This document shows, one piece after another, positions 42,327-54,164 of a DNA stretch of 64,000 bases; the stretch's first letter is position 1; each line of letters opens with the position of its first letter. The notes under the pieces are model-generated. The model made no database searches, had not been told where the DNA came from, and worked only from the letters and a program-made list of their open reading frames with translations. Source of the stretch: Zygnema cylindricum (Eukaryota > Streptophyta > Zygnematophyceae > Zygnematales > Zygnemataceae). Made by a program: the position numbers and the translations under genes. Where the stretch lies: positions 14,045 to 78,044 of the forward strand of contig JBBHKE010000355.1 in the NCBI GenBank assembly GCA_037447655.1, in the 5' to 3' direction.

Positions 42327-43784
42327 GCTACCCTTTTCAGCTGTGAAATATTTTTCATCCTCATAGCTACCATTGAAGACTCCTTTCTTATTACTAGTTT
42401 CAAAACACTTATCATCTAAGACCAACGTCGATATAAGATTCTTGTTCAATTTTGGAATAAAAAGCACATTAGAGAAAGTGACTATGGATATCTTACCTTC
42501 AATTAAGACTTTCATATCCACATATCCTACTAGCCAATTGGTCACTATTCTCCCATCCCCATACTCTATCTCTACAATAGGGATCTTTCTTATTTTGGTA
42601 AACATATGTTTCTCTCTGCACATATGGATAGAGGCATCTGAGTCAATGATCCAACCTTCGTCGGGAGCTTCTTTCACTCCGCCAAAGGCACACTTCTGCT
42701 TTCTTTGAATCTCCCGTTTGGTTTTCACCTCCAATTCATCGTTGAGAAGGAGTTCTCTATCATCCTCATTTGAATCCTCACCCGTTTGTGTTGCCACAAG
42801 TGCCTTCTTCTTTCCACCGGCTGATCTACTAGTCTGTCCCACCTTAAGTCTCAACTGCGTCAACTTAGAACACTATGCCATATAGTGTCCCGGCTTCTTA
42901 CAAAAATGGCAGAGCCCTTTTGGAGGCCTAGATCCGGATCCATCCGACTCATTTCCACTCTCTCCTCCTCCAAATTTTCCATAAGGTTTCTTGGAATCTT
43001 GATTCCTATAGTCGGTTCTAGCAGCCAAGGCTTCACCACTCTTTTCTCCTCTGCGAATCTCAATTGTGCTTTCTTGAACAAAAATCATTTTAACAATGGA
43101 GTTCCAAATCCATCGATGATCTGGAAAATCGTGAGCCCTGTTAACGATATTCTCATAATCATTTCGTAGTTTCATTAGCAAAGTATTCACCTTTTGTTTT
43201 TATGTCTCATGTTTTCCAACACTCTCTAACACCATAAACAATCCAAACAGGTCATTGCAAAATTAAGCATTATCTCTCCTTTGTAAACATATGCTTGCAC
43301 CTTCTGATAAGCTAGCTTCCGCTGCTGAATCGTACCACTCTTGTAAATATTTATAAGAGCCTCCCACAGATCGGCCGCCTTGTCAACATGGAGGTGAGGT
43401 GTAGCAAATCCCTTGTGTGAGACAGCCGAGGATAAAATGAGTTGCTAGTGTGTTTTTCAAGTCCCAAATTTCAGTATCATTTGCCTCGGTTTTTTGAACA
43501 GCCACTAGCAGTACCGATCTAGTAATTATCGGTGTGAATTTCTCCTTCCCCTTCTCCTTCCCCTTTTCATACACGATGCTTTCTCCATCTGTATCTACTT
43601 CTTCTTCCTCCATAGATCCTCTTAAGAATAAATCCAACAAACCTAGGTGGAACTCCCAACTTTGCAGGTGGCCGCCGCACATGTCAACTCCCAATACCCC
43701 ATAGCCGTTTTTTGCTAAGTGCACCCCTCATCATGGTTTCCCAGTATATGAACCCTGTTCCATTGAAAATGGGCACCCTAGAGT
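42327..43784 (-). pseudogene. R1 gag and protease (copy 2)
   Basis: Same content and same lesions as 32731-34188, offset 9596 bp, with no difference that I can see. The shared stops and frameshifts show that duplication followed decay. Confidence 0.9.
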
Positions 43785-43798
43785 GTGGGCCCCTAACC

Positions 43799-44726
43799 AA
43801 TAATTATGTGACCTCCATTAGTCCACATAAATTCGAGCTTATATGAAGCCTTTAGGATACTATTTTCCCGTTTGATTTTCCCACTGAATAAGTGCCACCC
43901 TGGCATGAAAATATTCAGACCATTTTCACCTCTGTGAAGGCCCAACTCCTTTGATTCGAACGCAAAAAGAATCACTGAATTTGCTCCCCTGAGCATTAAT
44001 TTATAGCAGGTTAACGATGGCTTTTAAATTTAGAAGGTCTCTCAAAGAGAGAGGTGCCTCAAAAAAAAATTTAAGTCCTAATTCCCTCTCTAAACCCCCT
44101 AGTAATACTGTAGTTAACCAATCACACGACAGTGAAGCACAAGAAGTGTTGTTGATGCGGTACTTCTTGTACGGCCATAGTACGTCATGGCCGTCCCGCT
44201 GACGTCTCTCTGTTCCCGAGCCTTAGTCGCTCTTCCCGTAAAATCCGCCGTCCACTTATGGATTGCCACGTGTCATCCGCCGACATTGACTCACAATCTG
44301 CCAAATGACCACTCCGGTGTGTCGGCTCCACTATGAGCCGTATGATTCAAAATCGGCAATTAATCGCGTCTGTTTAAATTCAACTTCGTTTCGTATCGTA
44401 ATCCGCGAAGTGGAGTATGTAGATTGGCACCGTGTTTAAATACAAAACACATCCAATATATTTAACGTTTCATTAAGACCTAACTGACAAGGCGCATTGC
44501 TACGCCGTATGGTGGTCATCCCGTAGGTCATAGGATCAAATCCTAGTCTCGGCGTCTAACTTTTGAAAAGACCTATTCCTCTTGCTCCTTTAGTCTGTCT
44601 TCTTAACCGCTTAAGGCAGACATGGCTCTCTTTGAGTCCTCAGTAACTACGACAAGTGTGAGGACTTAAAAACCTTCATAGACACACTGACAAAAGACAC
44701 AAAAATAGAAATTACCTTATTCAACA
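43799..44726 (-). mobile_element. R1 5' LTR, copy 2 (complete)
   Basis: Ends ...TTCAACA (TGTTGAA in element sense) at 44726, next to ATAAC and the C2 protease. Primer-binding site at 43785-43798. Confidence 0.88.
44475..44564 (+). ncRNA. tRNA-like pol III unit, R1 5' LTR copy 2
   Basis: A-box-like GACCTAACTGACAAGGCGC, B-box GGATCAAATCC (44533-44543) in a TAGG/CCTA stem, TTTT at 44561-44564. Confidence 0.58.
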
Positions 44727-44731
44727 ATAAC

Positions 44732-46321
44732 AACGATTTGATGGTGGACACTGGGCTAATAAAAAACACATGTATCGCAGGGAGTGGCGCCAATATTAAG
44801 GAAACTACTCCCTCCCGCATATACATGGGAGACAATCATACGTCACTCATCATAGGCAAGGGAGACATTGAGATCGAAGCGGTAGTAGATGGCAAGTTGG
44901 TTTCCTGCACATTGAAGAATGTGCTCTATATTCCTATGAAGTGTAACCTTTTCTCAATTCCCCAAGTTGAAGACAACAGAACCATACCGATTTGGCAAAA
45001 AAAGGAAAATAAAGCTGGTGAGAAACAGACTTACCATCGCAGAAGGGGAAAGAATGGCAGATGGCTAAAGTGCAGCCCGAAGCAAAAATCCATAGCTCTC
45101 GCAGCCCAAGCTGTTCTTCCATCACACGAAGAGAACACCAAAGAGAAAGAGGAGATGAAAGAGAATGCTGTCAAAAAGGAAGTCACTAACAACAAAGTGA
45201 AGTTTGACAAACTTACACAACCAACATACAACCAACTCTTTTTGCACTGGCGATTAGGCCATCTCCACATTGACGAAATGAAAAAACTAATTGCAAGCAA
45301 CATGGTTAATGGAATAAATCTTACCTTTGTCAAAGATTCCAAAGAACCTTGCCACAGTTGGGAGATGGGGAAATCCCATCATCTTCCATTACTCAGACTC
45401 GGAGGAACGAGGGCTACTCGCCCGCTTACACTAATTCACTCCAACGTATGGGGCCCAACAAGGGTGCCCTCGTGTAGTTGGAGAAGATACTTCGTCACCT
45501 TTATTGATGACTTCTCCCGGATGACTCACACGTACTTGCTCCGACATAAAAGCAAGGTGTTTCAAAAGTTTAAAGCACTTAAAGCAATTGCTAAGAAAAA
45601 GCACAAAACAAAAATCAAATGCTTAACGAGCGACAACGGAGAAAAACATTTGTCGGCTGAGTTGAAGAAGTTCCTCACCTCAAAAGGGATTGAACACCAA
45701 TTGACAACACTCGGAACTCGGCAACAGAATAGTGTGGCAGTGTTCATGAACCAAACACTTTTGGAAATGTCACAAAGCATGATGGTGACGCACACTGTCA
45801 GCTCCGACTATTGGGGAGAAGCAATCTACACAGCAACATATCTCATAAACCGATGCCCAATGAGAGCGTTAGAGAAATCAACCTTGTTTGGAAAGTGGAA
45901 TGGCAGACGTCCTAATCTATCGCAACTCCAAGTGTTTGGTAGAAGAGCTAATGTTTTCAACCACAACAATCAAGGTGGGAAGCTAACTCCTGAAGCAACT
46001 GAGGGGATATTCGTCATATATGACAAATATTGCAAAGCATATGGCATTGCAAACAAAAAGACTAAAACGATCACCATTTCAAGAAACATAAAGTTCGGAG
46101 AACTGCCCAAACCGAATACATTGGGAGTCACACAAATAGAATTGATATCTCACTCTCAATGTGGTCCTTAAGTGATGAAGAAATTGAGCGTGAAACGAAG
46201 GCAGGAGAGTATGACGAATCAAAAAGAGAGGGAGAGGAGAGACCCTCCCCATCAAAGACCCTTGAGCTGCCTGCAATTGAGGAACAACCACGTGGCAAAG
46301 AAAGCTACAGTAGGGCAAAAA
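44732..46321 (+). CDS. C2 copia protease and integrase
   Basis: 477 codons open (44738-46171), then decayed to the E insertion. Protease DLMVDTGLIKNTC (catalytic DTG). Zinc finger HWRLGHLHIDEMKKL with CHSWEMGKSHH, whose second Cys is replaced. Integrase core with HSNVWGP (first Asp changed to Asn), FIDDFSRMTHTYLL, SDNGEKHLS; then QQNSVAVFMNQTL, where the catalytic Glu (family AER) is missing. Inactive integrase. A lineage separate from A/B/R1/E/G. Confidence 0.85.
46317..46321. repeat. TSD AAAAA, left (element E)
   Basis: Matches AAAAA at 52031-52035. Confidence 0.75.
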
Positions 46322-47316
46322 TGTAGAAATTAAAGGATTCTTTTATATATTTTCTAGGTCTGAATAGGAAAAATAAAAGAAGGAAGTAAGCAAATGCAGC
46401 TTGCTTCTCGCTCCACTCTCCAGTCCCCTTACTTGTTGCAGTCACTTAAGACCAAAAAGAGAGCCAAGGCCATGGTTGCCTATGCTCTCCAAGGAGACAA
46501 CGAGTAGGCTAATATAAGTCTTTACCAAAAAGGTTGTCAGAACCAGGTTTTGATCTTGGTACCTACCGTCCGTTAAATTTGCAAGTAGCCGTTAGCTTTA
46601 CCCTATAGTCTAGGACCATTGCTGAGATATATAGGGTACGATAGGTATTTAAATATGTAGACGTAGACAATTCCATTTAACTGATAGAACAGTCTCTTAG
46701 AGCATAAAACCCGTTGTATCTTACATTTCATATGAAACAAATGTTACGGACATTTATTTCGACGGTCTATATCAAAAGCAGATTTTAATCGACAGCCATG
46801 ATGCGAGCCGACATTCAAGAATGTTCGCCTTGGCGGTTTTCGGATGCCGCCACTCCATATGACACGTGGCAATATCTTATATGATTACGAAATCTCCGAA
46901 CCGCACGATAACAAGTCTGGATGTGACTGTTGTCAACGTTATGGCTATGCCGTACAAGGGCCGTACAAAAAGTACTCTGGCACTTGTACTTTTCTATACA
47001 GCACAGTCTTGTGATTAGTGCCATACTTTAATAAAAAGGGGTTTAAAGAGATTTAGACCTAGCCAAATTTAGAAGCCGCCTTCTTCGAGAGCTTCTATAA
47101 AGTCATCTTTGATCATTCATAATTTACCGCTCAGAATTGCTATATTTCTTTGCTATCAACTCAAGAGTGTCTTCTCTAAACAATGGTGAACTTGGTCAGA
47201 GTTTTTGTTTGCCAAGGTTAGTGTTATTTTTGTTGAAACAAGAAGGGGTGAGGTTTATCCTAGGGGCTTCATGTGATCTACCCACTCTGAGGACCTATCG
47301 AGGTCTTAGAGTTGCA
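46322..47316 (+). mobile_element. Element E 5' LTR
   Basis: 995 bp, TGTAGAAATTAAAGG...AGAGTTGCA. Related to B but a separate family. The gag ATG that lies inside the B LTR is ATC here. Confidence 0.9.
46527..46612 (-). ncRNA. Antisense tRNA-like pol III unit, E 5' LTR
   Basis: A-box-like TAGACTATAGGGTAAAGC (46612-46595), B-box AGATCAAAACC (46556-46546), TTTTT (46531-46527). Confidence 0.58.
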
Positions 47317-47331
47317 TGTTATGGGCCCACC
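47317..47331 (+). other. Half-tRNA primer-binding site, element E
   Basis: TGTTATGGGCCCACC, one mismatch at the LTR-proximal base. Confidence 0.8.
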
Positions 47332-48380
47332 CTGTAGGGTGCCCATCTTTAATGGAACTGGCTTTATAAAATCGGAGAGTATGATGACAAGATCTTTATG
47401 TGAGAAATCGTTTTGGGGAATAGTGAGTGGACGGGTGAGGCGTCCATCCAGTCTAGGAATCCCTCCAGGGTTCGGAGGAAGCACATTCACCACAGATGCA
47501 GATCCATCTCCAACTGAGGAGACAAAGGAAAGGGAAGTGATGGACAAAAGAAAGGAAAAAGAGACGATCACACCTATAGCAACCAGTTCAGCATTCATTT
47601 CACCTATTCCGAGGAAAGAGGAGAATGATATTGATATCGAGGACTATAACAATATGTTGGCAAAGCACTTCATCCTCCGCCATATTACTCAAGAACATGC
47701 ATCTCCTCATTTGCAAGTAGAAAGGGCATCTAATCTATAGGTGGCTCTCATAGAGATATACCAAAGTGGTACAATTCAGCAATAGCAGTTGGCTGACCAA
47801 AAAATAGACGCATATGTATACAAAGGAGGGAAGATGTTGGTTTTTTCTAATGAGCCCACAACACTTTTCAAGGAGCAAGAGAGTGCTAGACAGGTAGAAA
47901 CTGAAAAGATGAAGGTTATCTGCTTGCTCGTGAAGTTCCTTGATGATAACAAGAATATAGTCATTGTGTGAAGGACTTGCCGGAATCGAAGTGGATATGG
48001 AATTTAGTGGTAGAGATGATTCTCGTTTGAGATAATACGATAGAGATTCGAAGTGGAGGAAAGAGTGGACAAGAATTGTCAATCTAGACTGAGGAACAAG
48101 GATCCCAGAAAACCGAGTGGAAACTACGAAGGGGGGCAGAAAAATCAGTCCAATAAGTCTAAACCGAGGGCTCCCAGAGGGCTGTGTCATTTTTGTAAGA
48201 AATCGGGGCGCTATATGGCGGAGTGCTCTAAGCTAACCGAACTCCTATTAAAAGAGGGGTAGATCGGTGGGTCTTCAAGAGGAAAGAAAAAGGCTCTGGT
48301 GACTCACGTACATGAGGAGGAATCCGAGGACGAGGAGGATGAGCTCTTGTTGAATGAGGAGTTGGAAACGAAGACCTAGG
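47317..48380 (+). pseudogene. Element E gag
   Basis: Starts at the primer-binding site (VMGPPCRVPIFNGTGF), continues FWGIVSGRVRRPSSLGIPPGF, and shows stops and shifts near 47738, 47785 and 47970. Zinc knuckle CHFCKKSGRYMAEC with the His of CCHC changed to Arg. Acidic C-terminus. Confidence 0.85.
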
Positions 48381-50790
48381 TCAAAACATCGCGAAAACAG
48401 AAATGTGCCTTCTAAGGATTAAAAGGTGAAGGAGGTTGGATTGTGGATTCAACTGCCTCCATGCACATGTGTAAGGAGAAACTCATGTTCACTAAGATGA
48501 GAAAGATTCCCACCGTAGAGATAGTATGGGGATGGGAGGGTAGTCACCACTACTTTGGTAGGATCAGTAGATCTGAAAGTCTTTTTGGAGGGAAAGACAT
48601 CCATAGCTAAATTCTTAGATGTGTTGTTTATCCCTGAGTTAAACAAAAACATTATCTCAACGTCTGTGTTAGATGATAAGGGTTTTGAGACCAGCACCAG
48701 GAAGGGAGCCTTCACTGCTAGTTTTGAGGAGGAAGTTTATTTCACTGCTAAAAAGGGTAGCCAAGGGATGTTTAGGCTGATTTTTAGCAATAAAAAGAAG
48801 AAACTTTAATTTGCTAGTGTTCATGATATTATGTTGTGGCATAACATGCTTGGACATGTGCATTTAGATAAGTTGAAAGAAATGAAAAAGTTGGGAATAG
48901 TGGAAGGAATTCAGTTTGGATAAAGTGAAAAGCTAAGTGACTGAAGTGGCTGTGCTCAAGGTAAGGAACACAGGTTACCCTTCCGAAAGGTAGCCACTTA
49001 TAAAGGAGAAAAAGTTTTAGACTTTGTACACACTGATATTTGGGGACCGGTCAAGTACCTTCACCCGGGAAAGAGGTTTATAATGAATATCACTAATGAT
49101 TGGTCTTGGTATTTTAGAGTATACTTTCTGAAAAATAAATTAAAGGCCCAACATATTTTCAAAGAATATAAAACATAGAGTGAGAAACTCCATGGAACCC
49201 TTATTAAAAGAGTAAGGATTGATAATGGGGGAGAGTATACCTCCAATCAGTTCGAGGATTTTTTGAGAGAAGATGGAGCGCAACATCAAAAGGCAGTCAT
49301 TGAAAATCCTGAGCACAATGGTGTAGCCGAGAGGTTAAATAAGACACTAAGTGATAGTGCCAAGAGTATCTTGTCGGATAAGAAGATACGAAAGAGGTTC
49401 TGGGCGGAAGCAATGAATTATGCAAGTTATCTCAAGAATAGAGTTCTTACTTCGACGGTAAAGGCCAAACACCTTATGAGAGATGGACCGGTCGAAAACC
49501 AGATGTTTCACACTTAAAGGTTTACGGTTGTCAAGTGTTCAGTCTAAACATTGATCGGTCAAATTAGAGGATAGATCCGAAAGGAAAACCAGAATATCTA
49601 CTAGGATATGATGAAGATGTAAAAGGATATAGAGTCTATGATCTCAAGAGAAATGATATAATTCTCGTGAACCATCTAGTGGTTATGGATGAAGGGAAGT
49701 CTGTAGATCCCTTTAAGCATACGAAGTCAGTCAAAATCAGATTTAAGTCAAAAAATTATGATGACTTTGAGCTTCTTAACTATCCAGGTTTCTGAGAAGA
49801 TGATGATCTTGTAGGTACAAATCAGACCGAAAAGGAACCAGCAATGGAACCTCAAATGACAACTAAGCGAGAAGCAAACGACGTGGTGGAAATTGAACCG
49901 GAACCAAGGGAGAGGGAGGAAGATGAAACTATTAGAAGGAATCCACGATAGCCATCTATACCAGCAGCAGATTTTGAAGGAGGAAGGAGAAGCAGCAAAA
50001 GGCATAAAAACAAGTCAATAACAAGGTAACCATACTATCCCACCCGGAAGAACCTCAAACTTACAACGAGGCGATGAGCTATCTAAAGAGAAACTGATAG
50101 AAAATAGCCATCAACAAGGAAATGGCCTCAATCATGGCGGCCGATACTTGGGAGTTGGTGGACTCTCCACCTAACAGAAAGTAAATAGGCTGTAAGTGGG
50201 ATTTCAAGTTAAAAGTGAACCCCGATAACACCATTGAGCGTTACAAGGCCCGGTTAGTGGCCAAAGGATTTAATCAAAAAAAGGGAATCGACTACGAGGA
50301 AACCTTTGCTTCGATCGTCAGATTTCCCTTTGTCCGAATCCTTCTCAATCTGGCAGCTCTAGAAGACATGGAAGTGCACCACATGAATATCAAAACAAAC
50401 TTTTTGCATAGAGAGCTGGAAGAGGAGATCTTCCTGCTATAACCCGAATGATTCGTGGAACAAGGAGGGAGAGCAAGGTAATCCGGCTGAATAAATCTCT
50501 TTATGGCCTGAAACAAGCGCCTCTACAGTAGAACAACAAGCTTGATGAGTTTCTTACCAGTCTAGGATATATACGGATCAATTGTGATCATTCAATTCAC
50601 CTGTTTGAAGATGAGGAAGATTTTATTTTTATTGCAATTTATGTCGATGACTTGCTTGTTTTAGGTAAATCCATAGATAAAATTAATAAATTGAAAACAG
50701 ACCTAAAAAGCAGATTAGAGATGAAAGATATGGGGGAGGCAAGTTTTATCTTGGGAATTCAGGTAGAGAGAGAGACAAAGATAAAAAGAT
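48381..50790 (+). pseudogene. Element E pol (protease, integrase, RT)
   Basis: Protease WIVDSTASMHMC (DSGA changed to DSTA). Integrase pieces HTDIWGPV, NGGEYTSNQFEDF, NGVAERLNKTL (Glu present). RT pieces NPDNTIERYKARLVAKGF, EETFASIVRF, IAIYVDDLLV. Many stops and shifts. At about 50790 the RT jumps to the end of RNase H (PHHFKAKHMEIRLS), so roughly 600 bp of connection/RNase H is deleted. Confidence 0.88.
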
Positions 50791-51001
50791 AATCAAACCA
50801 CATCATTTTAAAGCAAAACACATGGAAATTAGACTAAGTTTATTAGAGAGAAAGTGGAAAACAAAATAATAAGTTTAGAATACAGACTTGATAGTGAAAT
50901 GATAGCAGATATGATGAACAAGCACGTACCATCTCCTAACTTAATCTTTTGTAGAGAGAAGTGTGGTCTTAAACTAGAAAGTGAAAAGAAAATAAGGGAA
51001 G

Positions 51002-52030
51002 TGTAGAAATTAAAGGTTTCTTTCATGTGTTTTCTATGTTTTTGAATAGGAAAATAAAAAAGAGGAAGTCAGCAAAGGCAGCTTGCTTCTCGCTCCACTC
51101 TCCAATCCCCATACTTGTTGTAGTCACTGAAGACCAGCGAGAGAACCGACGAGAGAGCCAGAGCCATGGTTGCCAATGTTGTCTAAGGAGACAACAAGTA
51201 GGCTAATATAAGTCTTTACCAAAAAGGTTGCCGGAACCAGGTTTTGATCTTGGTACCTACCGTCCGTTAAATTAGCAAGTAGCCGTTAGCTTTATCATAT
51301 AGTCTAGGACCTTTGCTGAGATATATAAGGTACGATAGGTATTTAAATATGTAAACCTGGAGAATTCCATTTAACTGATAGAACAGTCTCTTAGAGCATA
51401 AAACCCGTTGTACCTTATATACCGTATGAAACAAATGTTACGAACATTTATTTTGCAATCTATATCAAAAGCAGATTTTGGATCGACAGCCATGATGTGA
51501 GCCGACATTCAAGAATGGTCGTCTTGGCGGTTTTCGGACGCCGCCACTCTAGATGACACGTGGCAATATCTTATACGATTACGGAATCTCCAAACTGCAC
51601 GATAACAAGTCCGGATGTGAGTGTTGTCAACATTATGGCTATGTCGTACAAAGACGGTACAAAAAGTACTTTGGCACCTCTATTTTTCTATACGAAACAA
51701 TCTTGTGATTGGTGCCGTACTTTTATAAAAAGGGGTTTAAAGAGAGATTTAGACTTAGCCAAAATCAGAGGTAGCTGACTGTCTCCAAGAGAGCTTCTGT
51801 ACAAAAGGTAATCTTTGACCATTCATAATTTACTACTCAGGGGAGTAAATTCAGTGTTTCTTTTTGCTATCGACTGAAGAGAGTCTTCTCTTGACAAGAG
51901 TGAACTTGGTCAGAGCTTTTGTTTGCCAAGGTTAGTGTTATTTTTATTGAAACAAGAAGGGTTTAGGTTTATCGTAGGGACTTCTTGTGAGCTGCCCACT
52001 CTGAAGACCTATAGAGGTCTCAGAGTTGCA
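51002..52030 (+). mobile_element. Element E 3' LTR
   Basis: 1029 bp, preceded by GAAAATAAGGGAAG and followed by TSD AAAAA. E spans 46322-52030 (5709 bp) within C2. Confidence 0.9.
51221..51306 (-). ncRNA. Antisense tRNA-like pol III unit, E 3' LTR
   Basis: A-box-like TAGACTATATGATAAAGCT (51306-51288), B-box AGATCAAAACC (51250-51240), TTTTT (51225-51221). Confidence 0.58.
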
Positions 52031-52035
52031 AAAAA

Positions 52036-53516
52036 GGGACAACACTACAAATCAAGAAATCAAAATTGAGGAGACAGAGACAACAGCTGCAGAAAAATCC
52101 AAGCGTTCTAAGTAGAGAAAGAAAGGAAAAGAGATTGAACTCTCACCTGTGACCAACGATCAAAGCAGCAGGTCGAGACATCCTCCCCAAAGATTTGGTG
52201 AGTGGTTGGATACCTGAAGAGCCCCAAGGAGGAAGTTTGTTAGGATGGCTCACCTTGAGGAGCCCACAAGCCTTAAATAAGCAATCTCTGGAGAGGATAG
52301 TGACAAGTGGAAGGCGGCTATGAACGAAGAGATGGCCTCCATTATGAAGACCAACACATGGACTCTCGAGGATCAACCACAACGAAGATAAAAAATTGGT
52401 AGTAAGTGGACATTCAAGATCAAGCGAAATGCAGACAACACAATTGAGCATTATAAAGCAAAACTTGTCCAAAGGGGTATACACAAATAGAGGGGATTGA
52501 TTACAAAGAAACTTTTGCCCCAGTTTTCTAGTGTATATCCATTCGAGCTCTCCTCACGCTTGTAGACAACCTTGGAATGAAGGTGGAGTAGATGGAAGTA
52601 AAATATGCCTTTCTCAACGGCGAGATTGAAGAAGAGCTTTATATGCGACAACCAAAAGGTTATGAAGATCCCATGGACCCAAATAAGGTTTGCAAACTGT
52701 CAAATGCTCTTTATGGACTGAAGCAATCTCCTAGGTCTTAAAATTTGAATAAAGATCAATTGCTTCAAAGTGAGGGTTTCGCTAAAATCCTGTATGACCA
52801 CTCAGTCTATTACCATGAAGATCTAAACATCATCATTGCCATCTATGTATGTGATTTGATGATAGTGGGAGAAACAAAAGATGATATTTCAAAGATCAAG
52901 AAGATGTTATCTAACTCATTCAAAATAAAAGATTTAGGCGAGATAAAATACATTATTGGCATTGACGATATTAGAAACAAGGAGGAGATAACCATTCAAT
53001 TATCACAAAGGAAATATATTGGAGATTTACTCACCTACTTTCGACTCAAAGATGCAAATGCAGTTTCAACTCCACTCAAATTAGGAGAAAAGTTCATTGA
53101 TGAGCTCTCGATATACCAGGATGACCCCATAGAAGCACCGTATCAAGAGGCTGTGGGAGCACTCATTTATGACATGAACAGTACGCGTACGAATATCGCC
53201 ACAGCCCTCAAAATTCTAAGCAAGTTACTACACAAGCTAGGAAAATAGCATTAGTCAGCAGTGAAAAGAGTTCTTAAATATCTAAAAGGAACGATCAACT
53301 ATACTCTTACCATCGGCGCAACGAACCACAACATAGAAAAATATACATTCACTGACGCTGATTCACCGACTGGGTAGGGGACTTAAGCAGCAGATAAATC
53401 AACAACACGATACCTTTTCAACATCAGCAATGGAAGCGTGAGTTGGAGTTTGAAGCTCCAGAAGATCGTCGCCCTCTCAGCAATGGAAGCAGAGTAAATG
53501 GCGTCGGCAACCACAG
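52036..53516 (+). pseudogene. C2 RT and N-terminal RNase H
   Basis: Linker, then [70 protein letters not shown] 167-codon open stretch (52745-53248) has the catalytic YVDD replaced by IYVCDL, then DLGEIKYIIGI and GALIYDMNSTRTNIA. RNase H FTDADSPTG, SVSWSLKLQKIVALSAMEAE up to element G; it resumes at 58993. Confidence 0.85.
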
Positions 53517-53521
53517 TAAAG
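53517..53521. repeat. TSD TAAAG, left (element G)
   Basis: Matches 58988-58992; C2 RNase H reads ATTVK-EALWLRGF-like across the excised element. Confidence 0.88.
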
Positions 53522-54146
53522 TGTTGTAGGTCATGGGCATTCTGACTTGGCTATGATCCACTCCCACTAGGAGTCACGCTTGCACCAGTAGGAACAAAGC
53601 CATTAGTATAAATGACATCAGTAGCAAACCCAAAGAGAAATACCTAGTAGACTAGATCTATATTGTAAGATATGTAACTTCAAATGAGAGAGGTCTTTCA
53701 ACCAAACAAACATATACCACAACCAAATCAAGGATAATAGAACAGAATACACCTTAAAGTGCACTTAGTGCTCTCATTTCCTTAACTCTATGTAGAATGT
53801 ACATTCTGTATCAAACTGATTGTTGGTAATTGAACTTAATACTCAAAAGATCTAGAAAACATCAAAAACATATTTACAAGGTTTACCTAAAAATCTACCA
53901 ACAAAAATCTAAGTACTTGGACAAAAATTATCTTGTAACAATATCTACACCCTAAAAATCCGTGAGATATATATCACATCTACATTCATAGGCGGTTGTA
54001 AACACTAATTTAATCAAAGATAACTATTTGAGTAGATACGAAAAAATCCACACAAAATATTGCTAATATTGAATAGTTGGTGGTCAAAAAATTTTCTAAG
54101 TCCTAGACTCAAATTCCCAAGGCACGCTAAAGCTTGCTTTTCAATA
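53522..54146 (-). mobile_element. Element G 3' LTR
   Basis: In element sense starts TATTGAAAAGCAAGC after AAAGGGAG and ends CTACAACA. Both G LTRs begin TA instead of TG. No tRNA-like unit or GTAC array seen. Confidence 0.87.
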
Positions 54147-54164
54147 CTCCCTTTAAGCTTTAGA

